A stretch of 41,390 bases of DNA from Actinomycetota bacterium (GCA_009704985.1 WLDE01000011.1:1-41390), one strand, 5' to 3'. Positions 32,132 to 40,754 are shown, numbered from the stretch's first letter. Translations and numbers: made by a program. Notes: generated by a model from the letters alone, not told the origin.

Positions 32132-34423
32132 TCAGCGCCACACGCCGAAGAGGTCCACCACCAGCTGGGTCGGGGTCGAGGAGAACACGCATCCGTAGCC
32201 GCGCGACGGGGCGAGCAGCGCGGCGCCCGCCGTGGTGTCGGCGGTCGAGAAGTTCACGTTCGAGGTGCCCGGCCACGCCCGGGTCAGACACGGGTAGGCC
32301 GTGAGGTACCCGGGTCCCTCGGTGCGGGTGGCGGTGAGGTTCACCTGTGCGGCAGCCACCTGCCCGAGCGGCACGAGGTCGGACAGGTTCGACGCGTGCG
32401 ACGGACGCAGCCCGTCGCGGGTGTCGACGAGCCGCTGCGGTGCGAGCGCTGCGTAGCGCGCCCCGGTGCCGCGTCGGTACTCGCCGAGCAGGTCGACCAC
32501 CAGGTCGACCGGTTGGAGCGAGAACAGGCACACCCGTCCTGCGGCGCCCACCCGCACGTTCACGAGGTTCGGCCGGGTCACGCCCGCCTCGGGGTTCAGG
32601 TTCGACACCGTCGGGCGCGTCGCGCCGCACGGCCAGGCGGTCACGTAGCCGTCGGCGCCCGGGTCGACCGCGGTCACGCCCAGCGCGACCGCCGTGGTGG
32701 TCGAGCCCGGTGTGGTGACCTCCACCTCCACCACGCCACCGGCGTCGAGCCGCGTGACGCCGCCCTGGCCGGTGCGGGTGTCGGCGAGCCGGCGGGTGAC
32801 CGGCACGAGCCCGGCGTCGGACGAGGCGGTCAGCCAGCCGTTGAGGTCGACGACCAGATCCGTGGTGGCGAGGGACGTGAGGCAGATCCGCCCGTCGCCG
32901 ACGGGCACGATCGCCGCGTTCGTGACCACCCTGCCCGCCACCGGGTTCACGTTCGACGTCGGCGGTTCGGTCGCGTCGCACGGGAACGCACGCACCCAGC
33001 CGTCCTGTGCCGACCGGTCCGTCGTGAGGTTCAAGGCCACCGCGGTCGCACCCGCGGGCATCCGGCCGCGCAGGTCGAGCACCTCGGTCCGGCCTCCCTG
33101 CAGGGTCGCGACCGGGCTGCCGGGTTCGCGGGTGTCGGCCACCCGCACGGGATCGATCGGCTGGAAGCCGGCAGCGGCGACGCCCGGCGGGAACGCGGGC
33201 GGCGTGGCCGCGGCCAGCGGGCTGGGCGCCGATGGCACGTCGAAGGTGTGGAACGTCGGTCGGTACAGCCAGGCGTTGCGTCGCCACAGGTCGAAGTCGC
33301 CGCCGCTCGACAGCGCCACCACCATCCGCCCGTCCGGGCCGAGCCACGGCAGCAGGGACGCGCCGTAGTTGCCGCACGTGCTGCACTTCATGTCGCCGAG
33401 CACCGACCGCGACGTCACGGTGGTCCACGGCCCCTGCGGTGCGGGCGCACGCTCCACGACGAGGCGACTTCCCCACCACTCGTCCTCCTTCGTGACGCTC
33501 ACGAAGACGTCGCCGAACCACTGCACGCTCATCGGGTGCGCCACCGAGCGCGACCGCACGGGGATCGCCGCGCCCGCGTTCGCGGTCCAGCCGCCCGCAC
33601 CCCAGTACTCGGGCGTCGCGGTGAAGTCACCCTTCGGCACCCGGGCCAGGTAGGTGTGCGGCATGCACGTCGCGTCGAACTGGGCGATCGAGTTCCCGGG
33701 GTTCGCGAACTGCCGGTAGCAGTGGCTGTACAGGTAGCTCCAGCGGTCGGTCGACGCGATCGACCAGCCGTAGAGCCGCGCCGAGCTGTCCGGCGCCGGG
33801 GCGAACGACAGCTGCCGCAGCGTGGTGCGGTCGAGGATCGCGATCCAGGTGCGCACCGGCAGCGCGCCGTGGCCGGCGCCCGAGCCGTCCGGCTGGTGCA
33901 TCTCGGCCATGAAGATCCACAGGTTCCCGTCGATGCCGATCTCGCCGTCCATCGCCCAGAACCACGTGCGGCTGTCGACCGTCGCCGCATCGCCGATCAC
34001 GTCGCGACCGCGTCCACCGACGATCGTGAAGCACGTGCCCTGCTGGATCAGACCGGCGTTGTGCGCTGCGTTCGTGGGGCTGCCGTCGGGGACGTCGTTG
34101 AGCAGGTTCTCGTCGTTGCTGAAGTGGAGGTCCTGGAACATCCAGAACACCCGACCGTCCGGCAGCGGGTAGGCGCGCGGGTAGTCACCGCCACCGAACC
34201 CCTGCGTGGTCGCCGTGGCACCGAGTCCCGGCGCGGCGAACGCGGCGTCGAGCTGGGCCTCGCTCAGGCCTCCCCGTCCGCACCCCGGCGCTGCCTCCGC
34301 CGGCGAGGCGCCGGGAACCGGCAGCACCACCGCCGACGCGGCCAGCACCGTCGCCACCATCACGGACACGGGGCGCGTCAGTGCGCGGGGCAGACGTCGG
34401 GTGCGGCTCGGGCGTGGGCTCAC
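32132..34423 (-). CDS. Large secreted protein with three C-terminal 'DTR/VVDLxG' repeats
   Basis: An exported protein of 763 residues. A signal peptide covers about 1-45, ending in ASPAEA. Residues 46-415 form a beta-rich domain resembling DUF4185-type or propeller proteins (FGGGDYPRAYPLPDGRVFW, WFWAMDGEIG, STCGNYGASLLPWLGPDG); no catalytic motif is evident. Three repeats of about 106-120 residues follow (418-537, 538-657, 658-763). Each opens with V/RxxDTR, contains a GYxTAxPC-like core and a conserved SNxN, and ends with LVVDLxG. Similar repeats occur in acidimicrobial secreted proteins and may anchor or display them at the surface; that is inference. GTG start. Confidence 0.75.
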   Translation of the reverse strand: MSPRPSRTRRLPRALTRPVSVMVATVLAASAVVLPVPGASPAEAAPGCGRGGLSEAQLDAAFAAPGLGATATTQGFGGGDYPRAYPLPDGRVFWMFQDLHFSNDENLLNDVPDGSPTNAAHNAGLIQQGTCFTIVGGRGRDVIGDAATVDSRTWFWAMDGEIGIDGNLWIFMAEMHQPDGSGAGHGALPVRTWIAILDRTTLRQLSFAPAPDSSARLYGWSIASTDRWSYLYSHCYRQFANPGNSIAQFDATCMPHTYLARVPKGDFTATPEYWGAGGWTANAGAAIPVRSRSVAHPMSVQWFGDVFVSVTKEDEWWGSRLVVERAPAPQGPWTTVTSRSVLGDMKCSTCGNYGASLLPWLGPDGRMVVALSSGGDFDLWRRNAWLYRPTFHTFDVPSAPSPLAAATPPAFPPGVAAAGFQPIDPVRVADTREPGSPVATLQGGRTEVLDLRGRMPAGATAVALNLTTDRSAQDGWVRAFPCDATEPPTSNVNPVAGRVVTNAAIVPVGDGRICLTSLATTDLVVDLNGWLTASSDAGLVPVTRRLADTRTGQGGVTRLDAGGVVEVEVTTPGSTTTAVALGVTAVDPGADGYVTAWPCGATRPTVSNLNPEAGVTRPNLVNVRVGAAGRVCLFSLQPVDLVVDLLGEYRRGTGARYAALAPQRLVDTRDGLRPSHASNLSDLVPLGQVAAAQVNLTATRTEGPGYLTAYPCLTRAWPGTSNVNFSTADTTAGAALLAPSRGYGCVFSSTPTQLVVDLFGVWR

Positions 34424-34476
34424 GTCGGAATCATCGGCAGCGACGGCACGTCACACAAGTCGAGGAGCCGCCCAGG

Positions 34477-34497
34477 CGGGACGTCGTCGACGTCCCG
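34477..34497 (-). terminator. Hairpin after the epoxide-hydrolase-like gene
   Basis: CGGGACGTC (34477-34485) and GACGTCCCG (34489-34497) form a perfect 9-bp stem with a 3-nt loop, 22 nt beyond the stop of the hydrolase gene on the minus strand. Confidence 0.7.
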
Positions 34498-34519
34498 GCG
34501 GGATTCCGGCGACCTCGGG

Positions 34520-35440
34520 TCAGCGGAGGAGGTCGCCGCAGTACGCGACCGTGCCGCTCACCAGCGCGTGCGGCGCCTCCCACGGCACGAAGTGGCCGCA
34601 GTCGCGCAGCAGGAACGGTCCGGTGTGGCGGGCGAACACGGTGGCGGCCATGCGGTCGAACGCCGGGTAGATCACGTGGTCGCTCGGACCGAACAGCACG
34701 AGCGTCGGCGTGTGCGCGTTCGGGCCGAGCAGGGTCGGACCGCTGCGGGCCGCCTCGGAGAAGCTGCTCTCGTAGCCCCCGAAACTCGCCCGCAGCTTGG
34801 CCGCGTCGGCGAACGGCTCGGTGTGGAAGTCGACCTCGGCCAGGGTCGCGAACGCACCCGGGTGCGCCCAGAACCGGCTCGTGTAGAAGGTGGCGATGTA
34901 GCGCCGCCGCATGTCGGGTGTGGCGAGTTCCTCGGCGAGGCCGTCCGGGTCGAGGCCCTGGCGCAGGAAGTAGTCGCTCGCCTCCCGGGCCGGTCGTGTG
35001 TCGCGGATGCCGGCCATCGCGTCCTTCAGGTACGGCAGCGGCGAGTTGAACAGCACCATCCGGTCGACCCAGTCGGGATACCGCAGGGCGAGGTCCTGGA
35101 TCACCGGTCCGCCGAGGTCGCCGCCGAGCAGCACCACCCGCTCGTGACCGAGCACGTCGTGCACCAGCGCGTACAGGTCGAGGGCGTGGCTCGCGACGTC
35201 GTGGAACCCGTCGGGGCCGAGTTCGCTGTCACCGAAGCCGCGCAGGTCGGGCACGATCACCTCGAACCCCGCTGCAGCCAGCGGTTCGACCACCTTCCAG
35301 AAGATCCGCTTCGTCTCCGGCCAGCCGTGCACGCACACGAGCGGAACGCCGCCCACGCCCTCGCGCACGAAGGCCTGGGCGAAGCCGCGCGGTGACGCGC
35401 GGTGCACGACGAAACGGTCGGGATCGATCGAGGGCTCCAC
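34520..35440 (-). CDS. Epoxide hydrolase-like alpha/beta hydrolase
   Basis: A 306-residue alpha/beta hydrolase. The HGWPE oxyanion motif is at 39-43. The nucleophile is Asp108 in GGDLGG, an aspartate rather than serine, as in epoxide hydrolases and haloalkane dehalogenases. The catalytic His is in the CGHFVPWE stretch near the end, and a cap domain lies between. The frame is open to 35530, but the GTG at 35440 follows a TAGGGT box by 8 nt and gives the normal family start. It is divergent from the PLP decarboxylase, with 58 nt between start codons. Natural substrate unknown. Confidence 0.88.
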   Translation of the reverse strand: MEPSIDPDRFVVHRASPRGFAQAFVREGVGGVPLVCVHGWPETKRIFWKVVEPLAAAGFEVIVPDLRGFGDSELGPDGFHDVASHALDLYALVHDVLGHERVVLLGGDLGGPVIQDLALRYPDWVDRMVLFNSPLPYLKDAMAGIRDTRPAREASDYFLRQGLDPDGLAEELATPDMRRRYIATFYTSRFWAHPGAFATLAEVDFHTEPFADAAKLRASFGGYESSFSEAARSGPTLLGPNAHTPTLVLFGPSDHVIYPAFDRMAATVFARHTGPFLLRDCGHFVPWEAPHALVSGTVAYCGDLLR

Positions 35441-35448
35441 GCCGGGCG

Positions 35449-35454
35449 ACCCTA
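35449..35454 (-). promoter_or_regulatory. -10 hexamer, leaderless promoter of the hydrolase
   Basis: TAGGGT on the minus strand ends 8 nt before the GTG at 35440. Confidence 0.6.
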
Positions 35455-35498
35455 CGCGCGTGCCGTCGCCGGCGGACCACCGTGGCAGCATGGCGCCG

Positions 35499-36902
35499 AT
35501 GACCCCCGACGAGTTCCGAACCCACGGCAAGGCGCTGATCGACTGGGTGGCCGACTACCTCGAGTCCATCGAGGAGCGGCCCGTCTCACCGGACGTCCGA
35601 CCCGGCGAGGTCCGGGCGATGCTGCCCGAGCACCCCCCGGCGGAGGCCGAGCCGTTCGAGGCCGTCCTCGCCGACCTCGACCGCGTGATCGTGCCGGGCC
35701 TCACCCACTGGCAGCACCCGAGCTTCTTCGCGTTCTTCCCCGGCAACTCGTCGTACGCGTCGATCCTGGGCGAGCTCGTCTCGGCGGGGCTCGGGGTGCA
35801 GGGCATGAGCTGGGTGACGAGCCCGGCCTGCACCGAGGTCGAGACGCTGATGATGGACTGGATGGTCGAGCTGCTCGGCCTGCCCGAACGCTTCCGCTCC
35901 ACGAGTCCCACCGGCGGCGGCGTGATCCACGGGTCGGCGAGCGAGGCCACGCTCGCCTCGATCCTCGCCGCGCGGTGGCGGATCTCGGGCGGCACCGTGA
36001 ACCGCACGGGCGACACGACCCACCTGGTCGCCTACGCCACGAGCCAGGCGCACTCCAGCATCGAGAAGGGACTCCGCATCGCCGGCATCGGCACCGACCA
36101 GCTCCGCGTGGTGCCCCACGACGAGCGGTTCGCGATGCGGGCCGATGCGTTCGCCGAGCTCGTGGCCGCCGACGTCGCGGCCGGCCTCACCCCGTTCTGG
36201 GTGTGCTGCAACCACGGCACCACCAGCTCGATGGCGTTCGACCCGACGCCGGAGATCGCCGCGACGGCACACCAGCACGGCATGTGGGTGCACGTCGACG
36301 CAGCGATGAGCGGCATCGCCGCGCTCGCCCCCGAGCTGCGCTGGGTGAACCAGGGGCTCGAGCTCGCCGACAGCTACTGCACCAACCCGCACAAGTGGAT
36401 GGGCGTGGTGTTCGACTGCGACCTCTTCTACACCGCCGACCGTGCCGCGCTGCTCGGCGCGCTCAGCATCCTGCCCGAGTACCTGCGCTCGCAGGCGGCC
36501 GAGTCCGGCCAGGCGATCGACTACCGCGACTGGCAGATCCCGCTCGGCCGCCGGTTCCGGGCGCTGAAGCTGTGGTTCACGATCCGCACGGGCGGCGTGG
36601 ACGACGCCGTCGCGATGATCCGCCGCCACGTCGCCGCCACGCAGGAGCTCGCCGGCCTGGTCCGGGCCGACGACCGCTTCGAGGTCGTCGCACCGCATCC
36701 GCTGAACCTGCTCTGCCTGGCCCTGCGCGACGGTGACCGGGCCACCGACGCGCTGATCGAACGGGCCAACGCGACCGGGCGGGCGCTGTTCACCCGCACC
36801 GTGCTCGACGGCCGCACCGCCCTCCGGTTCTCGATCGGCGGCCGTACCACCGACGAACGTCACGTCCGGGCGGGTTGGGACCTGCTCAGTTCACTGGCAT
36901 AA
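35499..36902 (+). CDS. PLP-dependent decarboxylase (aromatic-L-amino-acid decarboxylase family)
   Basis: Group II PLP decarboxylase of 467 residues, related to DOPA, tryptophan and tyrosine decarboxylases. The Schiff-base lysine is Lys299 in NPHKWM. The PLP-stacking histidine is in CNHGTTSS, and the cofactor aspartate is in HVDAAMSG. The opening MTPDEFRTHGKALIDWVADYL is the usual family N-terminus, which favours ATG 35499 over ATG 35490; a CAGCAT box also lies 7 nt before 35499. Substrate specificity is not visible. The TAA stop is part of the riboflavin-operon promoter. Confidence 0.9.
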   Translation: MTPDEFRTHGKALIDWVADYLESIEERPVSPDVRPGEVRAMLPEHPPAEAEPFEAVLADLDRVIVPGLTHWQHPSFFAFFPGNSSYASILGELVSAGLGVQGMSWVTSPACTEVETLMMDWMVELLGLPERFRSTSPTGGGVIHGSASEATLASILAARWRISGGTVNRTGDTTHLVAYATSQAHSSIEKGLRIAGIGTDQLRVVPHDERFAMRADAFAELVAADVAAGLTPFWVCCNHGTTSSMAFDPTPEIAATAHQHGMWVHVDAAMSGIAALAPELRWVNQGLELADSYCTNPHKWMGVVFDCDLFYTADRAALLGALSILPEYLRSQAAESGQAIDYRDWQIPLGRRFRALKLWFTIRTGGVDDAVAMIRRHVAATQELAGLVRADDRFEVVAPHPLNLLCLALRDGDRATDALIERANATGRALFTRTVLDGRTALRFSIGGRTTDERHVRAGWDLLSSLA

Positions 36903-36905
36903 CCT
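36900..36905 (+). promoter_or_regulatory. Candidate -10 of the riboflavin operon
   Basis: TAACCT overlaps the decarboxylase stop codon and lies 24 nt before the riboswitch P1 stem. Confidence 0.4.
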
Positions 36906-36929
36906 GCCGATCACAAACGAACGAACACC

Positions 36930-37055
36930 CCCGTGCGGGGTCGGGTGGAAGTCCCAACCGGCGGTCACAGCCCGCGAACCCTCGAGTGCTCGCACTCGTG
37001 GGCCGACTCGGTGGAAGTCCGAGGCCGACGGTCACAGTCCGGATGGGAGCACGGG
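36930..37055 (+). promoter_or_regulatory. FMN riboswitch (RFN element)
   Basis: The conserved RFN blocks appear in order: GGGTGGAAGTCCC, ACCGGCGGTCACAGCCCGCGA, CTCGGTGGAAGTCCGAG, GCCGACGGTCACAGTCCGGATGGGAG. The P1 stem pairs CCCGTG (36930-36935) with CACGGG (37050-37055). It should bind FMN and turn down the downstream ribD-ribBA-ribH genes. CCCGTGCGGG (36930-36939) is also perfectly complementary to CCCGCACGGG (37140-37149), which ends 12 nt before the ribD ATG, a plausible switching partner. Confidence 0.95.
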
Positions 37056-37161
37056 ATCGATCCGACGCCGCTGTCGTGCGGCCGCCCCGGCCTGTCCGGC
37101 GCAGCCGGCCCGACGGTGTCGTCGTCGCTCTCGCGTTCGCCCGCACGGGCTCGAACCGACG

Positions 37162-38226
37162 ATGCAGCACGACCACATCAGCGACACCAGCGCCAGCGAC
37201 ACCAGCGACACCAGCGCCAGCGACACCAGCGGGAACGACCGCGCCTGGATGCGCCGCGCCCTCGAGGCGGCCGCCACCGCGCGCACCCGCACCGCCCCCA
37301 ACCCGTGGGTCGGCGCCGTGGTGGTCACCACCGACGGTCGGGTCTTCACCGGTGCCACCGAGCCGCCGGGACAGCGCCACGCCGAACGCGTCGCGCTCGA
37401 CGCCGCCCGCGAGGCCGGCGCCGACCTCACCGGTGCCACCGTCTACTCCACGCTCGAACCGTGCTCGCACCACGGCCGCACCCCGCCGTGCGCCGAGGCG
37501 CTCGTCGCCGCGGGCGTGGGTCGGGTCGTGTCCGCCGTCGGCGACCCCGACCCGAAGGTCGCCGGGCGCGGTCACGAGCTCCTGCGCGCCGCGGGCATCC
37601 GCGTCGACCAGGGCGTGCTCGCCGCCGAGGCCGCCGAGCAGCTCGCCGCCTACCTCCACCACCGTCGCACCGGCCGCCCCTACGTGGTGCTGAAGCTCGC
37701 CGCGACGCTCGACGGGCGCACCGCCGCGGCCGACGGCACCAGCCAGTGGATCACCGGCCCCGAGGCGCGAGCCGAGGTGCACCGGCTCCGGGCCGAGAGC
37801 GGTGCCGTCGTCGTCGGCGCCGGCACCGTGCGCGCCGACGATCCCTCGCTCACCGTCCGCCACGTCGTGGGTCCCGACCCGCGACGCGTGGTGCTCGGCA
37901 CCGCCCCGGCGGGCGCGAAGGTGCACCCGTGCACCGAGTGGCGCGGGTCGCTCCCCGACCTGCTCGACCACCTCGGCGCCGACGGCGTGCTGCAGGTGCT
38001 CGTCGAGGGCGGCGCCAAGGTGGCCGCCTCGTTCCACCGCGCCCGCCTCGTCGATCGCTACGTCATCCACCTCGCCCCTGCGCTGATGGGCGGCGACGAC
38101 GGGTCGGCCATGCTGTCCGGTCTCGGCGCCGGCACCATCGGCGACCTGTGGCGGGGCCACATCGCCTCGATCCGTCGGCTCGGTCCCGATCTCGAGATCC
38201 AGCTCGTCCCCCAGGAGCACCCATGA
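37162..38226 (+). CDS. ribD: Bifunctional riboflavin pyrimidine deaminase/reductase
   Basis: Catalyses the deamination and reduction steps after GTP cyclohydrolase II, 354 residues. The deaminase zinc site is His73-Ala-Glu75 with PC100-101 and Cys110 ([12 protein letters not shown]). The reductase domain begins near [12 protein letters not shown] and includes the NADPH-binding [13 protein letters not shown]. The first 25 residues are a Ser/Asp/Thr tail from a 24-bp perfect duplication, so the catalytic part starts near residue 27. It lies under the FMN riboswitch and its stop overlaps ribBA by 4 nt. Confidence 0.95.
   Translation: MQHDHISDTSASDTSDTSASDTSGNDRAWMRRALEAAATARTRTAPNPWVGAVVVTTDGRVFTGATEPPGQRHAERVALDAAREAGADLTGATVYSTLEPCSHHGRTPPCAEALVAAGVGRVVSAVGDPDPKVAGRGHELLRAAGIRVDQGVLAAEAAEQLAAYLHHRRTGRPYVVLKLAATLDGRTAAADGTSQWITGPEARAEVHRLRAESGAVVVGAGTVRADDPSLTVRHVVGPDPRRVVLGTAPAGAKVHPCTEWRGSLPDLLDHLGADGVLQVLVEGGAKVAASFHRARLVDRYVIHLAPALMGGDDGSAMLSGLGAGTIGDLWRGHIASIRRLGPDLEIQLVPQEHP
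37180..37227 (+). repeat. 24-bp in-frame tandem duplication in ribD
   Basis: AGCGACACC-AGCGCC-AGCGACACC occurs twice in perfect tandem, with a 9-bp sub-repeat inside, and encodes the N-terminal Ser/Asp/Thr tail. Confidence 0.9.
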
Positions 38227-39584
38227 CCCACGAACCGCTCTCCCCCGCCGACGCATCGGCGGAACCGAACCGGAACGACGCTCAACCCGGCCCGAACGAT
38301 CCGTTCGCCGAGATCGAGGACGTCCTCGCCGCGATCGGCCGCGGCGAGATCGTGGTGATGGTCGACGACGAGGACCGTGAGAACGAGGGCGACCTGATCA
38401 TGGCCGCCGAGCACGCGACGCCCGAGAAGCTCGCCTTCTTCGTGCGCCACACCAGCGGCGTCGTGTGCGCGCCGCTCACCGGCGCCCGCTGCGAGGAGCT
38501 GCGCCTGCCGCTGATGGTGGAGCAGAACACGGAGAGCCACCGCACGGCGTTCACCGACACCGTCGACCTCATCGAGGGCACCACGACCGGCATCTCGGCC
38601 GCCGACCGCGCCGCCACGCTGCGAGCACTCGCCGACAGCTCGTACTCGTTCACCGCCTTCGCCCGGCCGGGTCACATCTTCCCGCTGCGGGCCCGCGACG
38701 GCGGCGTGCTGAAGCGCGCCGGCCACACCGAGGCAGCGGTCGATCTGGCCCGCATGGCGGGCTGTGCGCCGGTGGGTGTGATCTGCGAGATCACCAACGA
38801 CGACGGCTCGATGGCGCGCCTGCCCGAGCTGCGCCGCTTCTGCGCCGAGCACGGCCTGCTGCTGTCGTCGATCGCGAAGCTCATCGAGTACCGCCGCCGT
38901 CACGAGAAGCTGGTCACCCGCATGGGATCGGCCACCGTGCCCACCGAGTGGGGCGCGTTCACCTGCGTGGCCTACCGCAGCGAGCTCGACGGCGTGGAGC
39001 ACCTCGCCTTCGTGCAGGGCGACGTCGACGACGGCGAGCCGGTGCTCGTCCGGGTGCACAGCGAGTGCCTCACCGGCGACGTCTTCGGTTCGCGGCGCTG
39101 CGACTGCGGCCCACAGCTCGCCTCGGCCATGGCCCGTGTCGCCGAGGAGGGTCGCGGTGCCGTGGTGTACCTGCGCGGCCACGAGGGCCGCGGCATCGGC
39201 ATCGGCCACAAGATCCGCGCCTACTCGCTGCAGGACGCCGGCTTCGACACCGTCGACGCGAACCTCGAGCTCGGCCTCCCCGTCGACAGCCGCGAGTACG
39301 GCATCGGCGCACAGATCCTGGCCGATCTCGGCGTGAGCCGCCTCCGGTTGATGACGAACAACCCGTCGAAGTACGGCGGTCTCGGCGGCTACGGGCTGTC
39401 GGTGGTGGAGCGGGTGGCCCTGCCGACGGTCACCACCCCCGAGAACGTGCAGTATCTGCGCACCAAGCGCGACCGGCTCGGCCACCTGCTCGTGCTCGAC
39501 GACGACGAGCCGGTGCTCGCGACCGACCCGACCGGACCGACCGGACCGACCGGCCGGACCCCGGCCCACGACAAGAACGGATGA
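38223..39584 (+). CDS. ribBA: Bifunctional 3,4-dihydroxy-2-butanone-4-phosphate synthase / GTP cyclohydrolase II
   Basis: Supplies both precursors of riboflavin from ribulose-5-phosphate and GTP, 453 residues. The N-terminal RibB half contains the acidic metal-binding [10 protein letters not shown] and the catalytic TSYSF-like region around [12 protein letters not shown]. The C-terminal RibA half has the zinc cysteines Cys282, Cys293 and Cys295 and the [16 protein letters not shown] loop. The ATG overlaps the ribD stop (ATGA). A Thr/Gly/Pro tail at the C-terminus comes from a 9-bp repeat. Its stop overlaps ribH by 4 nt. Confidence 0.96.
   Translation: MTHEPLSPADASAEPNRNDAQPGPNDPFAEIEDVLAAIGRGEIVVMVDDEDRENEGDLIMAAEHATPEKLAFFVRHTSGVVCAPLTGARCEELRLPLMVEQNTESHRTAFTDTVDLIEGTTTGISAADRAATLRALADSSYSFTAFARPGHIFPLRARDGGVLKRAGHTEAAVDLARMAGCAPVGVICEITNDDGSMARLPELRRFCAEHGLLLSSIAKLIEYRRRHEKLVTRMGSATVPTEWGAFTCVAYRSELDGVEHLAFVQGDVDDGEPVLVRVHSECLTGDVFGSRRCDCGPQLASAMARVAEEGRGAVVYLRGHEGRGIGIGHKIRAYSLQDAGFDTVDANLELGLPVDSREYGIGAQILADLGVSRLRLMTNNPSKYGGLGGYGLSVVERVALPTVTTPENVQYLRTKRDRLGHLLVLDDDEPVLATDPTGPTGPTGRTPAHDKNG
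39531..39557 (+). repeat. 9-bp in-frame tandem repeat at the 3' end of ribBA
   Basis: ACCGGACCG twice and ACCGGCCGG once, encoding the repeated Thr-Gly-Pro tail of RibBA. Confidence 0.85.
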
Positions 39585-40054
39585 CCATGAACGTGATCGA
39601 AGGAGACCTGTCCGGGAACGGCATGCGGATCGGCATCGTCTGCAGCCGGTTCAACGAGTTCGTCGTCGAGTCGCTGCTGCGCGGCGCCGAGCGGGGGCTG
39701 CGCCGCCACGGCGTCGCTGCCGAGGCGATCGACGTCGTGTGGGTGCCGGGCGCCTACGAGATCCCGCTCGCCGCCCAGGCGATGGCTGCCGGCGGGCGTC
39801 ACGACGCGGTCGTGGCGCTCGGTGCGGTCATCCGGGGCGCGACCGCCCACTTCGACTACGTCGCCGGGCCGTGTGCGTCGGCGCTCGCGTCGATCCAGGT
39901 CGGCACCGGGGTGCCGGTGATGTTCGGCGTGCTCACGGTGGACACGATCGAACAGGCCGTCGAGCGCGCCGGCACGAAGGCCGGCAACAAGGGTGAGGAG
40001 GTCGCGATCGGCGCGATCGAGATGGTGTCGGTCCTGCGTCGGCTCCGGGCCTGA
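39581..40054 (+). CDS. ribH: 6,7-dimethyl-8-ribityllumazine synthase
   Basis: Lumazine synthase of 157 residues that condenses the butanone phosphate with the pyrimidine diamine; family members form pentamers or 60-mer capsids. Conserved blocks are [38 protein letters not shown] and [24 protein letters not shown]. The ATG at 39581 overlaps the ribBA stop (ATGA); a second in-frame ATG follows 6 nt later. It is the last gene of the operon. No riboflavin synthase gene (ribE) is found with it. Confidence 0.95.
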   Translation: MTMNVIEGDLSGNGMRIGIVCSRFNEFVVESLLRGAERGLRRHGVAAEAIDVVWVPGAYEIPLAAQAMAAGGRHDAVVALGAVIRGATAHFDYVAGPCASALASIQVGTGVPVMFGVLTVDTIEQAVERAGTKAGNKGEEVAIGAIEMVSVLRRLRA

Positions 40055-40064
40055 CACCGGGCCA

Positions 40065-40130
40065 CCCCGGCTGCCCGGCTGCCCGGCTGCCCCGCGGCGC
40101 GGCTGCCCGGCGGCGCGCCGGACGCCCGGC
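40065..40130. repeat. GC-rich short tandem repeats after ribH
   Basis: GGCTGCCC-type 8-9-bp units repeat several times with decay in the 168-nt gap between ribH and the phospholipase gene. They may form the terminator of the riboflavin operon, but no single clean stem stands out. Confidence 0.6.
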
Positions 40131-40222
40131 GGCCACGACTGCCCGTCACAGGTTGCCGTCGCGGCCTGGTCGACGGTTGACTCCGGCCGTCCGTCCCGAC
40201 GGGGGCGGACGAGAGGAGCACC

Positions 40223-40729
40223 ATGGGTCGAACCCGCCGTGTGCTCGTCGCGGTCACGAGTCTCCTGACCGTCCTCTCGCCGGCCCTCGCCGGCTCCGCC
40301 CTCGCCCGTACGGCTCCCGCCCGGTCCGGCCCGGTCCGGTCGGCGGCGGTCGACCTCGCGTTCGTCGAGCGGATGCTGTACGCCGTGCCGCTCGAGCAGT
40401 TCGTGCGGATCGCGGCGAGCGGCGACCCCTGGTTCGACTGGTCGACCGACCTCTGCTCGGCCCCGCTCGTCGGATCGACCGGCCGGTCGTTCGACTTCCG
40501 GCACGCGTGCCGGCGTCACGACTTCGGCTACCGGAACCTGAAGCTGCTCGAGCGCCGGTACGGCGGCAGCGGCCTCTACTGGAACGGTGCCCGACGGGCC
40601 CGGGTCGACGAGCGGTTCACCAGCGACATGCAGGCCCACTGCGGCACGCGGGCCTGGCACGAACGGACCACCTGCCTCGGGTGGGCAGCGGTGTTCACCA
40701 CGGCGGTGCGGGTGGCCGGCGGGCCCTGA
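40223..40729 (+). CDS. Secreted prokaryotic phospholipase A2
   Basis: A 168-residue exported enzyme of the bacterial PLA2 family known from Streptomyces. A signal peptide covers about residues 1-29. The catalytic stretch DLCSAPLVGSTGRSFDFRHACRRHDFGYRN carries the His-Asp pair His99-Asp100, and two further Cys residues near the C-terminus (AHCGTRAWHERTTCLG) pair with the earlier ones in relatives. It hydrolyses the sn-2 ester of phospholipids using calcium. Unlike most genes here it has a clear ribosome-binding site (AGAGGAG, 6 nt before ATG). Confidence 0.9.
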   Translation: MGRTRRVLVAVTSLLTVLSPALAGSALARTAPARSGPVRSAAVDLAFVERMLYAVPLEQFVRIAASGDPWFDWSTDLCSAPLVGSTGRSFDFRHACRRHDFGYRNLKLLERRYGGSGLYWNGARRARVDERFTSDMQAHCGTRAWHERTTCLGWAAVFTTAVRVAGGP

Positions 40730-40754
40730 CCTCGTCGGTCGGCTGCCGGGAAGG

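Noticed and set aside
30120..33521. Very long minus-strand open frame of 1133 codons spanning guaA and beyond
   Set aside because: It runs in another frame over guaA, the lipoprotein and the secreted protein gene, is made of Arg/Ala/Pro/Gly-rich sequence and has no domain. Stops are simply rare in out-of-phase frames of this GC content.
36933..38222. In-frame upstream extension of ribBA across the riboswitch and ribD
   Set aside because: The extension translates the riboswitch and an off-frame of ribD. The ATGA overlap at 38223 and the family N-terminus fix the start.
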